The notes: generated from the letters alone by a model not told the origin. Shown: positions 34,308 through 43,935, numbered from the stretch's first letter. The stretch: DNA of 64,000 nucleotides from CAZSDP01 sp964605665 (GCA_964605665.1 CAZSDP010000006.1:89234-153233), one strand, 5' to 3'. A program made the numbers and translations.

Positions 34308-35390
34308 GTGAATTCTCCCACCGCCAAAGTTCAGCATCAGCCATTGCGGCTCGGCCCTCTCGAGCTCGAGACCCCAGTTCTTGCTGCACCGATCGCTGGG
34401 TTCACCGATCTCGTTTTTCGCTCGATTGTGCGTGAGTATGGCGGCTGCGGTTTGATCTTCACCGAAATGGTGTCTGCGGGAGGCTGGGTGGTGGGCAAGA
34501 TCGCCCCCGATCGTCTAAGAGGAGTGAAAGAAGAGCAGAGGCCACTCGGTGTCCAGTTGTGGGATCGGGAGCCAGCGATGGTTGAGGAAGCGGCTCGCAG
34601 GCTCGTGGACTTCGGTGTCTCGCTGATCGATCTCAACTTCGGTTGCCCCAAGCGGCGCATCATGGGGAAACAAGGCGCTGGCGCCAAACTGATGCGAGAC
34701 CCTGCCACCGTGGGTCGCATGGTTGCGGCGACGGTGAAGGGCGCGGGGTCGATTCCAGTCACCGCCAAAATGCGTCTGGGTCCGGCCCATGATACGTTGA
34801 CCGCTCCCGAAGTTGCGCAGGCTGCCGAAGGTGCGGGCGCCGTTGCAGTCACGGTGCATGGGCGAACCGCCAAGGACAACTACTCGATCCCGATCAAGAT
34901 GGACCACCTTGCCGAGGTGGTTCAAGCCGTGAAGATTCCGGTGATCGCCAATGGTGACATCGACGGTCCGAGTGCGGCGATCAGAACTCTGAAAGAGACC
35001 GGTGCTGCCGGGGTCATGGTTGCTCGTGCCGCCCTGAGCAAGCCCTGGGTGTTTCGAGAGATTACGTCGGCTCTCAAAGGGGAGCCAATTCCGCCCCCAC
35101 CAACGCTCTCTGAGCAACGCGCACAGCTGCTCCGGCACCATGAAAGACTGGTTGCAGCCCAAGGAGACCCGTGGGGAACGGTCTTGATGCGAAAGTTTGC
35201 GTGTCGGTATCTCACCGGTGTTCCAGGTGCACGTGAGTTTCGGTCCGCGATTAGCGTTGCAGCAGATGCAGCAGACTTTCGGCGGGTGGTCTCCGAACTT
35301 TTTCCCCAGGAGGGGAGCGAGTGGTCGGGTACGGAGAGTGCGGCATCGGAGTCACTTGAAGAGTCGTGTGTAGAAGAGCCGTGTTCTTGA
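34308..35390 (+). CDS. dusB: tRNA-dihydrouridine synthase
   Basis: Flavin enzyme reducing uridine to dihydrouridine in tRNA, 360 residues. The N-terminal TIM barrel shows LAAPIAGFTDLVFR, the active-site Cys in LIDLNFGCPKRRI, RMLG-type AKMRLG, VTVHGRTAKDNY and IANGDIDG for FMN/phosphate binding. MVARAAL follows, and a C-terminal helical domain ends the fold. The last 25 residues are acidic and Ser-rich. GTG 34308 has GAAGGAG seven bases away. DusB is my best subfamily guess; DusA/C cannot be excluded. Confidence 0.92.
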   Translation: MNSPTAKVQHQPLRLGPLELETPVLAAPIAGFTDLVFRSIVREYGGCGLIFTEMVSAGGWVVGKIAPDRLRGVKEEQRPLGVQLWDREPAMVEEAARRLVDFGVSLIDLNFGCPKRRIMGKQGAGAKLMRDPATVGRMVAATVKGAGSIPVTAKMRLGPAHDTLTAPEVAQAAEGAGAVAVTVHGRTAKDNYSIPIKMDHLAEVVQAVKIPVIANGDIDGPSAAIRTLKETGAAGVMVARAALSKPWVFREITSALKGEPIPPPPTLSEQRAQLLRHHERLVAAQGDPWGTVLMRKFACRYLTGVPGAREFRSAISVAADAADFRRVVSELFPQEGSEWSGTESAASESLEESCVEEPCS

Positions 35391-35406
35391 CTCGAGGAGT
35401 GATCTG

Positions 35407-36771
35407 CTGAAGTTATTGGTTGTGATTGCGGTCGGTCTTCGACCTCGAGATCTGGCTGACGCTCCCCACCTTCGCTCTCTCGGGGATGGTGGATTTGTCT
35501 CTCCTCTCCAGACGGTTTTCCCGGCGGTGACCTGTACTGTTCAGGCGAGTTTCTTGACTGGGCTACAACCTCGAGATCACGGAATCGTCGGAAATGGTTG
35601 GTACCATCGGGATACGTCGGAGATTCGCTTTTGGCTGCAGTCAAATCACTTGGTTGACGGTCCGAAGGTCTATGAGCGTGCGCTTGAGGAGATCCCCTCC
35701 TTTACCTGTGCAAAGCTGTTTTGGTGGTTCAACATGCACAGCGCCGCAGCACTCTCGGTCACTCCTCGACCGGAGTACCATAGCGATGGATTGAAACTGC
35801 CCGGGTTATACTCGAAGCCGCCAGAGCTCAAAGATCAGCTACAGTCCCGACTTGGTGACTTCCCTCTGTTTCGGTTCTGGGGGCCGGGAGCGGACGTTTC
35901 ATCGACAGATTGGATTGCGCGTTCAGCGCAGCTCGTCATCGAAGACTCCGATCCGGAACTGACTCTCGTTTATCTGCCACACCTCGACTATGACCATCAA
36001 CGATATGGCCCTGACGATGAACGATCACGCCAAGCGGTTCGAGATCTTGATTCCAGCCTGGAAAAGTTGATTCAGTTCGCCCGTGGAAGTGATCGAGAGA
36101 TTCTGGTTCTTTCAGAGTATGGAATCGAACCGGTTGATACAGCGCTCTATCCCAATCGATGGCTCCGTGAGCACGGGTATCTCAAAGTGCAACAGACCAG
36201 TCATGGAGAATTACTCGATGGGGGGGCGAGTCAGGCCTTCTCAGTGTGTGATCACCAGATTGCCCATGTGTACGTGAATGACCCCGCATCTCGCACGGCG
36301 ATCTATGAGGAACTGAAGAGGGTTGATGGAATCGAACATGTGCTCGATCACTCAGGGAAGATGCGCTTTGGAATTGACCACTCGAGATCGGGAGATCTGA
36401 TCTTAATCGCTGCGCCGGGACATTGGTTTGCATATCCATACTGGCTTGAAGAGGCGAAGCGCCCCGACTTTGCCACGACAGTCGATATTCACCGTAAGCC
36501 TGGTTATGACCCCGCAGAGTTGTTTATCGATCCCTCTTTGCGAATGCCCAAAGTTCGAATGGCACGCCGTCTATTGCAGAAGAAACTCGGTTTCCGATAT
36601 CGAATGGATGTGATCTCAACCGATCCTCAGCAAGTTCGGGGTTCTCATGGACGTCTGCCGGTCGAACCTGATCTAGGACCGGTGGCAATCGGAAGTTTCC
36701 CTCGCGAGTCTGATCAACCGATCAAAGCGACCGAAGTGAGTGGTTTGATTCTCGAGCGATTGCGGCGTTGA
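35407..36771 (+). CDS. EboF-like alkaline phosphatase/nucleotide pyrophosphatase family protein
   Basis: Type I phosphodiesterase/nucleotide pyrophosphatase-fold protein of about 454 residues. Features recall the phosphatase-like member (eboF) of bacterial ebo clusters: VGLRPRD at the start, FPAVTCTVQASFLTGLQPRDHGIVGNGW with the Thr nucleophile, SFTCAKLFWWFNMHS, LPHLDYDHQRYGPDD and VLSEYGI with metal residues. No other ebo genes are adjacent. A CTG at 35407 has GAGGAG 7 bases upstream and gives the N-terminus KLLVVIAVGLRP; a TTG at 35416 has poorer spacing. The dus gene ends 16 bases before it, so they may share a transcript. Confidence 0.8.
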   Translation: MKLLVVIAVGLRPRDLADAPHLRSLGDGGFVSPLQTVFPAVTCTVQASFLTGLQPRDHGIVGNGWYHRDTSEIRFWLQSNHLVDGPKVYERALEEIPSFTCAKLFWWFNMHSAAALSVTPRPEYHSDGLKLPGLYSKPPELKDQLQSRLGDFPLFRFWGPGADVSSTDWIARSAQLVIEDSDPELTLVYLPHLDYDHQRYGPDDERSRQAVRDLDSSLEKLIQFARGSDREILVLSEYGIEPVDTALYPNRWLREHGYLKVQQTSHGELLDGGASQAFSVCDHQIAHVYVNDPASRTAIYEELKRVDGIEHVLDHSGKMRFGIDHSRSGDLILIAAPGHWFAYPYWLEEAKRPDFATTVDIHRKPGYDPAELFIDPSLRMPKVRMARRLLQKKLGFRYRMDVISTDPQQVRGSHGRLPVEPDLGPVAIGSFPRESDQPIKATEVSGLILERLRR

Positions 36772-36850
36772 GAGTTCTTGGGGTTGAGTCGCACGATGCC
36801 GGATACTTCAATTTGAATTCAGGTTCTCACACTTACGCTGCACTTGGCTG

Positions 36851-38053
36851 TTACTCTTCGGCATGATCTCGTGGCGGTTGCTTGGGGGTGTGCAGTAACC
36901 GAGCGAGTTGAATCGATCCGTCCCCTTCTTTGGCGACGATCTTGTCGATCAGCTGTTCCGAGCTTCTCGCTCGCGTCTGTTCTTGGGCATCGAATAGCGT
37001 CTCTTGTTGCAGTTCGTTTGCTGGAACTAAGTTGGAGGCACTGACCCCGAGGAGTCGAGCTCCCTCACCTTTCAGATCAATCCGCTCCTTGAAGAGTGTG
37101 CAGGCGGATTGGAAGATCGTCTCGGCCAGATCTGTCGGTCGATCGAGACTCTCTGAACGAGTCGAGGTTTGAAAGCTGCCCGATCGAACTTTGATACCGA
37201 TTGTACGAGCTCGAAATCCACTCCTTCTCAGGGAGCGAGCCACTTCATTTGATGCCTTGAAAAGGTAGTCTTCGATGGCTCGAAGATCGACGAGGTCGTT
37301 GCGGAACGTCGACTCAGTCGAGATCGATTTTGTTTGCCGCTCTTGCTCGACGCTCCGGGTGTCTCTACCTCTTGAGAGTCTCCACAATTGATCGGCGGCT
37401 CGATCTCCGAAGCGACTTGCGAGGAAGTCTCGGTCAAGCCTTGCGAGATCTCCAATAGACTTCAATCCCAATTGAGAGAGCCGCTGACCGGTCTTTGGTC
37501 CAACTCCCCATAAGCGACGAAGTGGGAGCGGTGCTAAGAATTCGGCTCCTTGCCCTTCCGGTACCACCGTCAAACCATTTGGCTTTGAGAGATCACTGGC
37601 GACTTTTGCCAAGAATTTGTTTTCGGCAACGCCAATCGAAACGATGAGGCCCGTTCTCGTTTTGACTTCTTCACGAATTTTTTCTGCAATCTCGATGGCG
37701 GTTCCGAATAACCTGCGGCTTCCGGAAACTTCAAGAAAAGCCTCATCGAGAGAGAGAGGCTCCACTTCCGGTGTAAAGTGCCGGAAGACTGCCATCACTT
37801 CCTGTGAAATGGCGGCGTACCGTTTCCCGCGAGGTGCACGCCAGATGCCTTGAGGGCAACGCCGCATCGCTTCGAGAGAAGGCATCGCAGAGTGAACTCC
37901 GAATCGACGGGCCTCGTAGCTTGCAGTCGATACGACTCCTCGTGGACCAGGATGCCCAATGATGAGTGGCTGCCCGATGAGTCTCGGGTCGTCAAGTGTT
38001 TCGACTGCCGCGAAGAATGCGTCGAGGTCAGCGTGTAGAATTGAGAGCACCAC
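36851..38053 (-). CDS. dinB: DNA polymerase IV (DinB/UmuC Y-family)
   Basis: Translesion DNA polymerase of about 400 residues on the minus strand. The palm aspartates are in HADLDAFFAAVE and SLDEAFLEV, the fingers motif is GVVSTASYEARRFGV and thumb/little-finger elements include LRRLWGVGPKTGQRL (HhH-like). The C-terminal little-finger domain is complete. The start is uncertain: GTG 38053 or 38050 gives the usual N-terminus, and a TTG at 38095 would add 14 residues without a ribosome site. The C-terminal tail is charged. No LexA box was recognised upstream. Confidence 0.93.
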   Translation of the reverse strand: MVLSILHADLDAFFAAVETLDDPRLIGQPLIIGHPGPRGVVSTASYEARRFGVHSAMPSLEAMRRCPQGIWRAPRGKRYAAISQEVMAVFRHFTPEVEPLSLDEAFLEVSGSRRLFGTAIEIAEKIREEVKTRTGLIVSIGVAENKFLAKVASDLSKPNGLTVVPEGQGAEFLAPLPLRRLWGVGPKTGQRLSQLGLKSIGDLARLDRDFLASRFGDRAADQLWRLSRGRDTRSVEQERQTKSISTESTFRNDLVDLRAIEDYLFKASNEVARSLRRSGFRARTIGIKVRSGSFQTSTRSESLDRPTDLAETIFQSACTLFKERIDLKGEGARLLGVSASNLVPANELQQETLFDAQEQTRARSSEQLIDKIVAKEGDGSIQLARLLHTPKQPPRDHAEE

Positions 38054-38253
38054 CCGAGAACTTTCAGCAACACTGCCTAACAGCCAAAGATCCAAGCTCT
38101 GGATGCGCCACAGTACTGAGCTGGATCAGAATGTAGAATCCAGCCCCAACTTATTGCAGTTCACTTCTCAAGCCAGCGATTTCTGCTCGGGAAAGAGGTC
38201 CCGATGCCGGCACGCTTGCTTCTCCAGTCGAGAATGTCTTTTCGCTTTGAGCC

Positions 38254-40218
38254 TTAGGAGCAGCCGAGGCTGTCCGAAGTCGGATCTGATCCCGCGATCG
38301 GAAATGGTGGTGGTGGAGGGGGACCCATAATGAACAAGAAGCCGAGGGTAAAGATCGCATCGGCGATATTCACTAGGCCGTCGTCATTGGCATCTTGGGC
38401 ATCTGCACAGGTGGATAGCGGAATTCCATTAACAAACAAGCCATTCAAAGTGCCGATTGCGTCCGCGATGTTGACTGTGTCGTCGAGATTGCTATCGCCG
38501 CGCAAGAATTGTGGTGCCGGTGGCGGGCCGACAAACGCAGTGCAGTCCTCAGCGGCTGAGGAGAGGCCCATGCGAATTGCTCGTACCGAATAGGTATAGT
38601 TCCCATCCGGTAGACCTGGGTCGTTGAAGGAGGTCGCGCTTCCACTCAAGGTGGCGAGGAGCGCGCCATCTCTCTCGATCTCCAGGTTTGAGTAATCGAG
38701 AGCGCTATTGGTCCAAGTCAACGTGACGTCCGATCCGGCGATCGAGCACGACAGCGCACTGACCGGAGGAGGCGGCGGAGTCGAGGCGATGTCTACATCG
38801 AGGGCTTGATCGGTCGTCAGGTCGATGTTGAACAAGGTAACGGGAGCTCCGGCTCCACCGATGGGGGGGGTGACGGTCACGTCATAGATCCCGGGAACTT
38901 GTCGAAGTGCGTAATCGCCGTTCACTCCACTTTCGTTTCCGAAAACGAGTACTTCGACACCGCCGGCAGCGAGAGTGATTCGGGCGCCCTCTACCGGAAT
39001 CCCGGAGTCGGTCACGGTTCCAGTGAGCGCTACCCCTATCGGTAGAACAACGGAACCGAGGTTGGTGGGGCTCGTGATCGAGATCAATTCGAGAACGGTC
39101 GGGGCGAAGCCGGTGGGGAACGATGGTTTGAATTGAATGTCGTAGGTGTCGGGGACCACGGTGACGGAGAAGTTACCAGCGAAGTCTGCATTGTCGTCCG
39201 CAGTCGGAATCTCGAGACCGCTGGCACTGATCAGGAAGTCGAGATCTACGTTGGGGACCGGTGAGCCGAGGGAGTCCTCGACGGTACCAAACACGGAGAC
39301 CCCAAGGGGTAGCGAGACGATCCCGATCGAGAACGGTGCGGGGGTTTGGAGATCGACCAGAAGGAGTTGCGCGACCAACGATGTACCGGTCGGTGGCTCA
39401 ATCTCGAGTTCCCAAGTTCCGGTTGGAACCAGAACGGAAAACTCGCCCATCAAGTTGGTCACGTCATTCGATAACAGGATCTCAATTCCGGTGCTGGAGT
39501 CTCTGACATCGATGTCCGCTCCGAGGAGAGGAAGTCCTACTTGATCTGTGATCGTCCCGCTGAGTTCATATCCATCCCGAAGCACAATCGTGCCAACGGC
39601 GAGGTCCGCAGAGATGACCTGTTCAGGGAGAAGTACCGGGACGTAGACACCGATCGGTTGAGTGGTTGCGGTCTGACGGAACTCGATGTCGAAAACTCCA
39701 GTTGTGACGAGTACGGAAAAGGAGCCGTCCTGGGCGGTCGCTTCTCCTGAAAACTGAACCAATGTTCCGGTCAAGCTGTCGGTAAATTTTAGGTCTGCTT
39801 CTTCGATTGGATTTCCGAATTCTCCTACGACGACGCCTGTTACACGAAAGCCGGTCTCAAGGGGAATGGTCCCCAAGTCGATGCTACTTCCGATAAAGGT
39901 CTCCACTGTCGCTGAGAAAATGGGCGAACCGGTCGGAGGAGAAAAGCGGACCTCGTACAAACCCGCTGGGACAACCCCGCAGATGCCAGTGCTAAAGCTC
40001 CCATCCACGCCCGAAAAATCCTGGCTCAGGGCTATTGTTGCGCCACTGGTGACACTGATCAGATCGAGGTCGATGCCGGGAAGTGGGACTCCGCTCGTGT
40101 CGGTCAACACGCCGGTGATGGTCCAGCTGGGAACGCACTGCGCCCCGACAGAGCCAGTCAAAGATAGGAGTACCCCGACAATACTCAGAATGCCGATAAG
40201 AGGACGACTCCGAGTCAC
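38254..40218 (-). CDS. Secreted Ig-like repeat protein with dockerin-type C-terminus
   Basis: Large secreted protein of 654 residues on the minus strand. Five to six carboxypeptidase-regulatory/Cna-B-like beta repeats (LTGTVTDSGIPVEGARITL, VSVFGTVEDSLGSPVPNVDL and relatives, about 100 residues each) follow a signal peptide at residues 1-26 (ending VGAQ). A fibronectin III-like domain (SCSIAGSDVTLTWT) comes next. The C-terminus has two dockerin-like Ca-binding repeats: GDSNLDDTVNIADAI and DANDDGLVNIADAI. GTG 40218 has GGAGGATATT just upstream. The frame stays open to 40545 without support. Function: likely cell-surface adhesion or scaffolding. Confidence 0.8.
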   Translation of the reverse strand: MTRSRPLIGILSIVGVLLSLTGSVGAQCVPSWTITGVLTDTSGVPLPGIDLDLISVTSGATIALSQDFSGVDGSFSTGICGVVPAGLYEVRFSPPTGSPIFSATVETFIGSSIDLGTIPLETGFRVTGVVVGEFGNPIEEADLKFTDSLTGTLVQFSGEATAQDGSFSVLVTTGVFDIEFRQTATTQPIGVYVPVLLPEQVISADLAVGTIVLRDGYELSGTITDQVGLPLLGADIDVRDSSTGIEILLSNDVTNLMGEFSVLVPTGTWELEIEPPTGTSLVAQLLLVDLQTPAPFSIGIVSLPLGVSVFGTVEDSLGSPVPNVDLDFLISASGLEIPTADDNADFAGNFSVTVVPDTYDIQFKPSFPTGFAPTVLELISITSPTNLGSVVLPIGVALTGTVTDSGIPVEGARITLAAGGVEVLVFGNESGVNGDYALRQVPGIYDVTVTPPIGGAGAPVTLFNIDLTTDQALDVDIASTPPPPPVSALSCSIAGSDVTLTWTNSALDYSNLEIERDGALLATLSGSATSFNDPGLPDGNYTYSVRAIRMGLSSAAEDCTAFVGPPPAPQFLRGDSNLDDTVNIADAIGTLNGLFVNGIPLSTCADAQDANDDGLVNIADAIFTLGFLFIMGPPPPPPFPIAGSDPTSDSLGCS

Positions 40219-40778
40219 AATATCCTCCAATAGTTCTCTTCGGCACGCCGAACTCAGCAGCTCGTCCGAAACCACCAGGAGGTGAAAGCCCGCGCCCGAG
40301 TTTGGGAAGCGGAAGCGAATCAGCGTGAGAATGCTGCGTGCCCATTTGCTGCGCGGGTCTTCAGCGGAGGAAACGTCCGGTGAATCCTGGCTACGCGCAT
40401 GATTTTTCCCATATAGAGAAGAGTATACCTCGGATTGGAACCGCTCGTCGCATCGAAGATCAACACAACGGCCATCGATCTCGAGAAACCCCTCATTCCT
40501 AGGAGTTGTACACTTTAAGGCTCTTTCAGTGCGGTCCAAACGCAAAATTGGAGATAAGTTTGGAGATCAGGGTGATTTCTTGAGCCGATAACAGATTTCC
40601 AGATCGAAAACAGTGAGTTGAGCAGGAAATTTCAGTGCGGAGCTGATTGCCTGCTCACCTCGCGTCCGATGGCGTGGTCAGCATCGCGAGGGGGAGATAG
40701 AATCCCTCGTCTCAGTGGTGTTTACCCATCAGTGGTGTTTACCCATCAGCGTTCGCCTTCAGTTCGGAGAGAAATCAG
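40219..40778. other. Divergent spacer between the dockerin protein gene and thrS
   Basis: 560 bases between divergent genes. It must carry both promoters; no convincing -35/-10 or sigma-54 pair was seen. The minus-strand frame of the dockerin protein is open through most of its first 330 bases but lacks a signal peptide or ribosome site. A 17-bp tandem duplication lies just before thrS. No recognisable T-box leader for thrS was found. Confidence 0.4.
40713..40746 (+). repeat. 17-bp perfect tandem duplication before thrS
   Basis: CAGTGGTGTTTACCCAT is exactly repeated twice without spacing, 32 bases before the thrS start. It sits in the 5' leader, where it could affect translation or be a regulator site. 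Confidence 0.85.
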
Positions 40779-42842
40779 ATGCCTGTGATCACCTTGCCTG
40801 ACGGAAGTCGCCGTGATTATGACGATCGAACCGATGCCGGGAGGATCGCGGCGGATATCGGTCCTGGACTGGCGAAGTCGGCGATTGGGGCTCGTGTAAA
40901 TGGTGAGCTCGTCGACTTGAACCACCCGATCGATGAAGACTCAGAGGTTTCGATCGTTACGATCGCCAAGAAATCACAGCCTTCCTCTGAAGATGCTCTC
41001 TTTTTGCTTCGTCACAGCTGCGCGCATGTCATGGCGGAGGCAATTCAGCGCTTGTTTCCAGAAGCAATGTTGGTTTACGGACCACCAACTGATCAAGGCT
41101 TTTATTACGACATCTCGATGCCTGAGGATCGTGCCTTGTCGAGCGATGACTTTGCTGCCATCGAGACTGAGATGGCCTCGATCATCGCAGAAGATCGACC
41201 GTTCCAGCGCTATGAGTTACCGGTAGATGAAGGCCTGCAGAAACTGCAGAGCGAGGGTAGCAAGTACAAGGTCGATAATGCGGAACGAGCGATCGAGGCC
41301 GGATCTGATGCGCTTTCCTGGTATGCGACGGGTGAACCGGGGAGTGCTTGGGAGGACCTCTGCCGCGGTCCACATCTCCCGACCACGAGTTCCATCGGTG
41401 CCTTCAAAGTGATGAGTGTCGCCTCCAGTTACTGGCATGGAGATGCTGATTCCGATCGTTTGACCCGAGTTTATGGGACGGCGTTTCCTCACTCCAAGCA
41501 ACTGGATGAGCACCTGGAGCGACTGGAGGAAGCTAAGCGCAGAGATCACCGTGTTATCGGGAAGAAACTCGGCCTCTTTCGAATTGACGAAACGGTTGGC
41601 CAAGGACTTGTCCTTTGGCTACCACGCGGCTCCATTGTGCGCCGTGAGCTCGAGGAGTTCATACGGGGAGAACTCATCCGGCAGGGCTATCAAGTCATCT
41701 ACACTCCGCATGTCGGTAAGCTAGAGCTTTATCGAACGAGCGGGCACTTCCCCTACTATCAAGAGAGCCAATATCCACCTCTCATCAATAGCGATCACCT
41801 CAAGCTCCTCGCTGACGATGGTTGCACCTGTGCGGAGCTCTCCAATCGTATTGGAGAAGGAGAGATCGATGGATACATGCTCAAGCCGATGAATTGCCCC
41901 CATCACATCAAGGTCTTTGATTCCGAGCCACACAGCTATCGAGATTTGCCAGTTCGACTCGCAGAGTTTGGCACGGTGTATCGCTGGGAGCAATCTGGGG
42001 AATTGAATGGAATGACGCGGGTGAGGGGCTTTACTCAAGATGACGCCCACTTGTTCTGTACCGAGGAACAGGCTGCGGATGAAATCCGAGGTTGTCTCGG
42101 TCTGGTCGAGCTCGTACTCGGCACCCTCGGAATGTCCAATTACCGAGTCAGAGTCGGCTTGCGTGATCCCGATTCCAGCAAGTACACCGGTGACCCAGAG
42201 CGGTGGAATCGAGCTGAGGAGGCTTGTCGAGAGGCAGCGCAGTCTTTGGGCGTCGCCTTCAGTGAGGAGCCTGGAGAAGCCGCGTTCTATGGCCCGAAGA
42301 TCGACTTCGTGGTCGCGGATGCGATCGGTCGAGAGTGGCAGCTCGGTACAGTGCAGGTCGACTACAATCTTCCTGAACGATTCGATCTCACTTATACCGG
42401 TGCTGATAACCAAACCCATCGTCCAGTCATGATTCACCGGGCTCCATTTGGATCGATGGAGAGATTCTGCGGACTTCTGATCGAGCACTTCGAGGGTGCT
42501 TTCCCCACTTGGTTGGCCCCAGAGCAGGTCAGAGTTCTTCCTGTTTCTGAAAAATACCTCGACTATGGAGAGAAAGTTTTCTGCGAGCTCAAAGCGGCTG
42601 GGATTCGTGTAGAGCTCGATCGTTCCGATCTCCGAGTTGGGGCGAAGATCAAAGCTGGCGCCGAACTGAAGGTTCCTTATCTCTTGGTGGTGGGTGGCAA
42701 AGATGAGGAGGCGGGGACCGTTTCGATCCGCCGACATGGCCACGGTGATTTGGGGGCTCGACCACTCTCAGAGTTCCTAAGTGACGTGTTACAAGAGATT
42801 CAAGATCGCGAACTGGCCCCACCTGCCGAGGATGGGAATTAG
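40779..42842 (+). CDS. thrS: Threonyl-tRNA synthetase
   Basis: Full-length class II synthetase of 687 residues. An N-terminal TGS domain (ITLPDGSRRDYD) is followed by the editing domain (HSCAH and CRGPH-like CRGPHLPTT), then the catalytic core with zinc Cys/His (MNCPHHIKVF), motif 2 EFGTVYRWEQSGELNGMTRVRGFTQDDAH (seen as RWEQSGELNGMTRVRGFTQDD) and motif 3 HRAPFGSMERF. The anticodon-binding domain closes with VRVLPVSEKY. The start is ATG 40779 with GGAGAGA upstream. Complete and likely functional. Confidence 0.97.
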   Translation: MPVITLPDGSRRDYDDRTDAGRIAADIGPGLAKSAIGARVNGELVDLNHPIDEDSEVSIVTIAKKSQPSSEDALFLLRHSCAHVMAEAIQRLFPEAMLVYGPPTDQGFYYDISMPEDRALSSDDFAAIETEMASIIAEDRPFQRYELPVDEGLQKLQSEGSKYKVDNAERAIEAGSDALSWYATGEPGSAWEDLCRGPHLPTTSSIGAFKVMSVASSYWHGDADSDRLTRVYGTAFPHSKQLDEHLERLEEAKRRDHRVIGKKLGLFRIDETVGQGLVLWLPRGSIVRRELEEFIRGELIRQGYQVIYTPHVGKLELYRTSGHFPYYQESQYPPLINSDHLKLLADDGCTCAELSNRIGEGEIDGYMLKPMNCPHHIKVFDSEPHSYRDLPVRLAEFGTVYRWEQSGELNGMTRVRGFTQDDAHLFCTEEQAADEIRGCLGLVELVLGTLGMSNYRVRVGLRDPDSSKYTGDPERWNRAEEACREAAQSLGVAFSEEPGEAAFYGPKIDFVVADAIGREWQLGTVQVDYNLPERFDLTYTGADNQTHRPVMIHRAPFGSMERFCGLLIEHFEGAFPTWLAPEQVRVLPVSEKYLDYGEKVFCELKAAGIRVELDRSDLRVGAKIKAGAELKVPYLLVVGGKDEEAGTVSIRRHGHGDLGARPLSEFLSDVLQEIQDRELAPPAEDGN

Positions 42843-42844
42843 AG

Positions 42845-42973
42845 ATGTTGTTCACGATGGGGCGAGTTGAATTGCTCATCGTCGCCTTGGCGGTTTTCTT
42901 GTTGGTGATTCTCCCGTGGGCGAGTTATGCCCTTGCCAGGAGAAAGGAGCGTCGATGTCGGCGGTCGGAATAA
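42845..42973 (+). CDS. Small single-helix membrane peptide
   Basis: Peptide of 42 residues in the 112-base gap between thrS and asd. A single hydrophobic helix (VELLIVALAVFLLVILPWA) is followed by a very basic tail (ARRKERRCRRSE). It starts three bases after the thrS stop and its last 19 bases overlap the asd start. No homolog is known to me, and the ribosome site is weak. The clear membrane-helix-plus-positive-tail layout argues for a real gene, but chance is possible. Confidence 0.45.
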   Translation: MLFTMGRVELLIVALAVFLLVILPWASYALARRKERRCRRSE

Positions 42974-43935
42974 TCGGTGCGAGCGGATGTGTTGGGGAAG
43001 CTCTGATCGATCTCCTTAAGGAGAGTCCCCTGGGGGATGATCCGCCTCGGCTCTTCGGGTCCTCCCGATCTGCGGGAAAGTGCGTGCCATGGAAAGACGG
43101 CTTTGAACTCGAGATCGAAGAGCTGAATGATGCTTGCGATCTCTCTGGGATCGACTGCGCCCTCTTTGCTGCCTCGGGAGATGTGTCTCGAACTTGGGCT
43201 CCCCGCTTTGTCGAAGAGAAGATCGCGGTGGTGGATAACTCCTCTGCGTTTCGACTCGAACCCGGAGTGCCCCTGGTCATCCCTGAACTCAATGGAGATT
43301 TGGTCTCGTCCGCTCCAGCGATCATAGCCAATCCGAATTGCTCGACGATCTTGACTCTGCTCGCCATCGCTCCACTGCGAAAACTCGGTCCCTATCGAGT
43401 CATCGCTGACACGTATCAAGCAGTATCAGGAGCGGGTAAAGCTGGGTTGGAGGCACTGCACCGGGAGCAGAACGGTGAAGAGTTTCAGGAGGGGAATCCC
43501 TTTCCGTTTCCGATCTCTGGCAATCTTTTCCCACTGATCGGGGATATCGATGAGGATGGTGCGTCGACTGAGGAAGCGAAGATGCGCGCGGAGTCGCGAA
43601 AAATCCTCAATTGGGACGACCTGCGTGTTCACACCACCTGCGTTCGAGTTCCCGTGGAGCGCTCTCATTCTATCGCAGTGACTTTGGTTTATCCGAATGC
43701 GGTTTCACTCGCAGATGCGAAAGCACTGCTCAAATCGGCACCCGGCGTCACGTTCATTTCCGAAGACCAGCACCCTCCGCAGCCAGGTCCACTGGCTCGT
43801 ACGCATTCTGTCTACGTGGGAAGACTGCGAAGAAGTGGGGAGAGGGTTCTTCAGCTGTGGGTCGTTGGCGATCAAATTCTCAAGGGAGCTGCTCTGAACG
43901 CACTACAGATCGCTGAGTTGTGGCGGACGCGCTGA
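42955..43935 (+). CDS. asd: Aspartate-semialdehyde dehydrogenase
   Basis: Makes aspartate semialdehyde from aspartyl phosphate for lysine, threonine, methionine and diaminopimelate, 326 residues. The NADP Rossmann motif is GASGCVG, the catalytic Cys lies in NPNCSTI, and the active-site His in RVPVERSHS. QAVSGAG is the usual substrate-binding loop. ATG 42955 follows AAAGGAG by six bases. The last part overlaps truA. At the expected length, with all key residues, it should be active. Confidence 0.95.
   Translation: MSAVGIIGASGCVGEALIDLLKESPLGDDPPRLFGSSRSAGKCVPWKDGFELEIEELNDACDLSGIDCALFAASGDVSRTWAPRFVEEKIAVVDNSSAFRLEPGVPLVIPELNGDLVSSAPAIIANPNCSTILTLLAIAPLRKLGPYRVIADTYQAVSGAGKAGLEALHREQNGEEFQEGNPFPFPISGNLFPLIGDIDEDGASTEEAKMRAESRKILNWDDLRVHTTCVRVPVERSHSIAVTLVYPNAVSLADAKALLKSAPGVTFISEDQHPPQPGPLARTHSVYVGRLRRSGERVLQLWVVGDQILKGAALNALQIAELWRTR

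Noticed and set aside
40219..40545. Longer N-terminus of the dockerin protein
   Set aside because: The frame is open, but the signal peptide and ribosome site point to GTG 40218.
41721..42743. 340-codon minus-strand frame within thrS
   Set aside because: Antisense shadow of thrS, whose motifs are complete; no domain seen.
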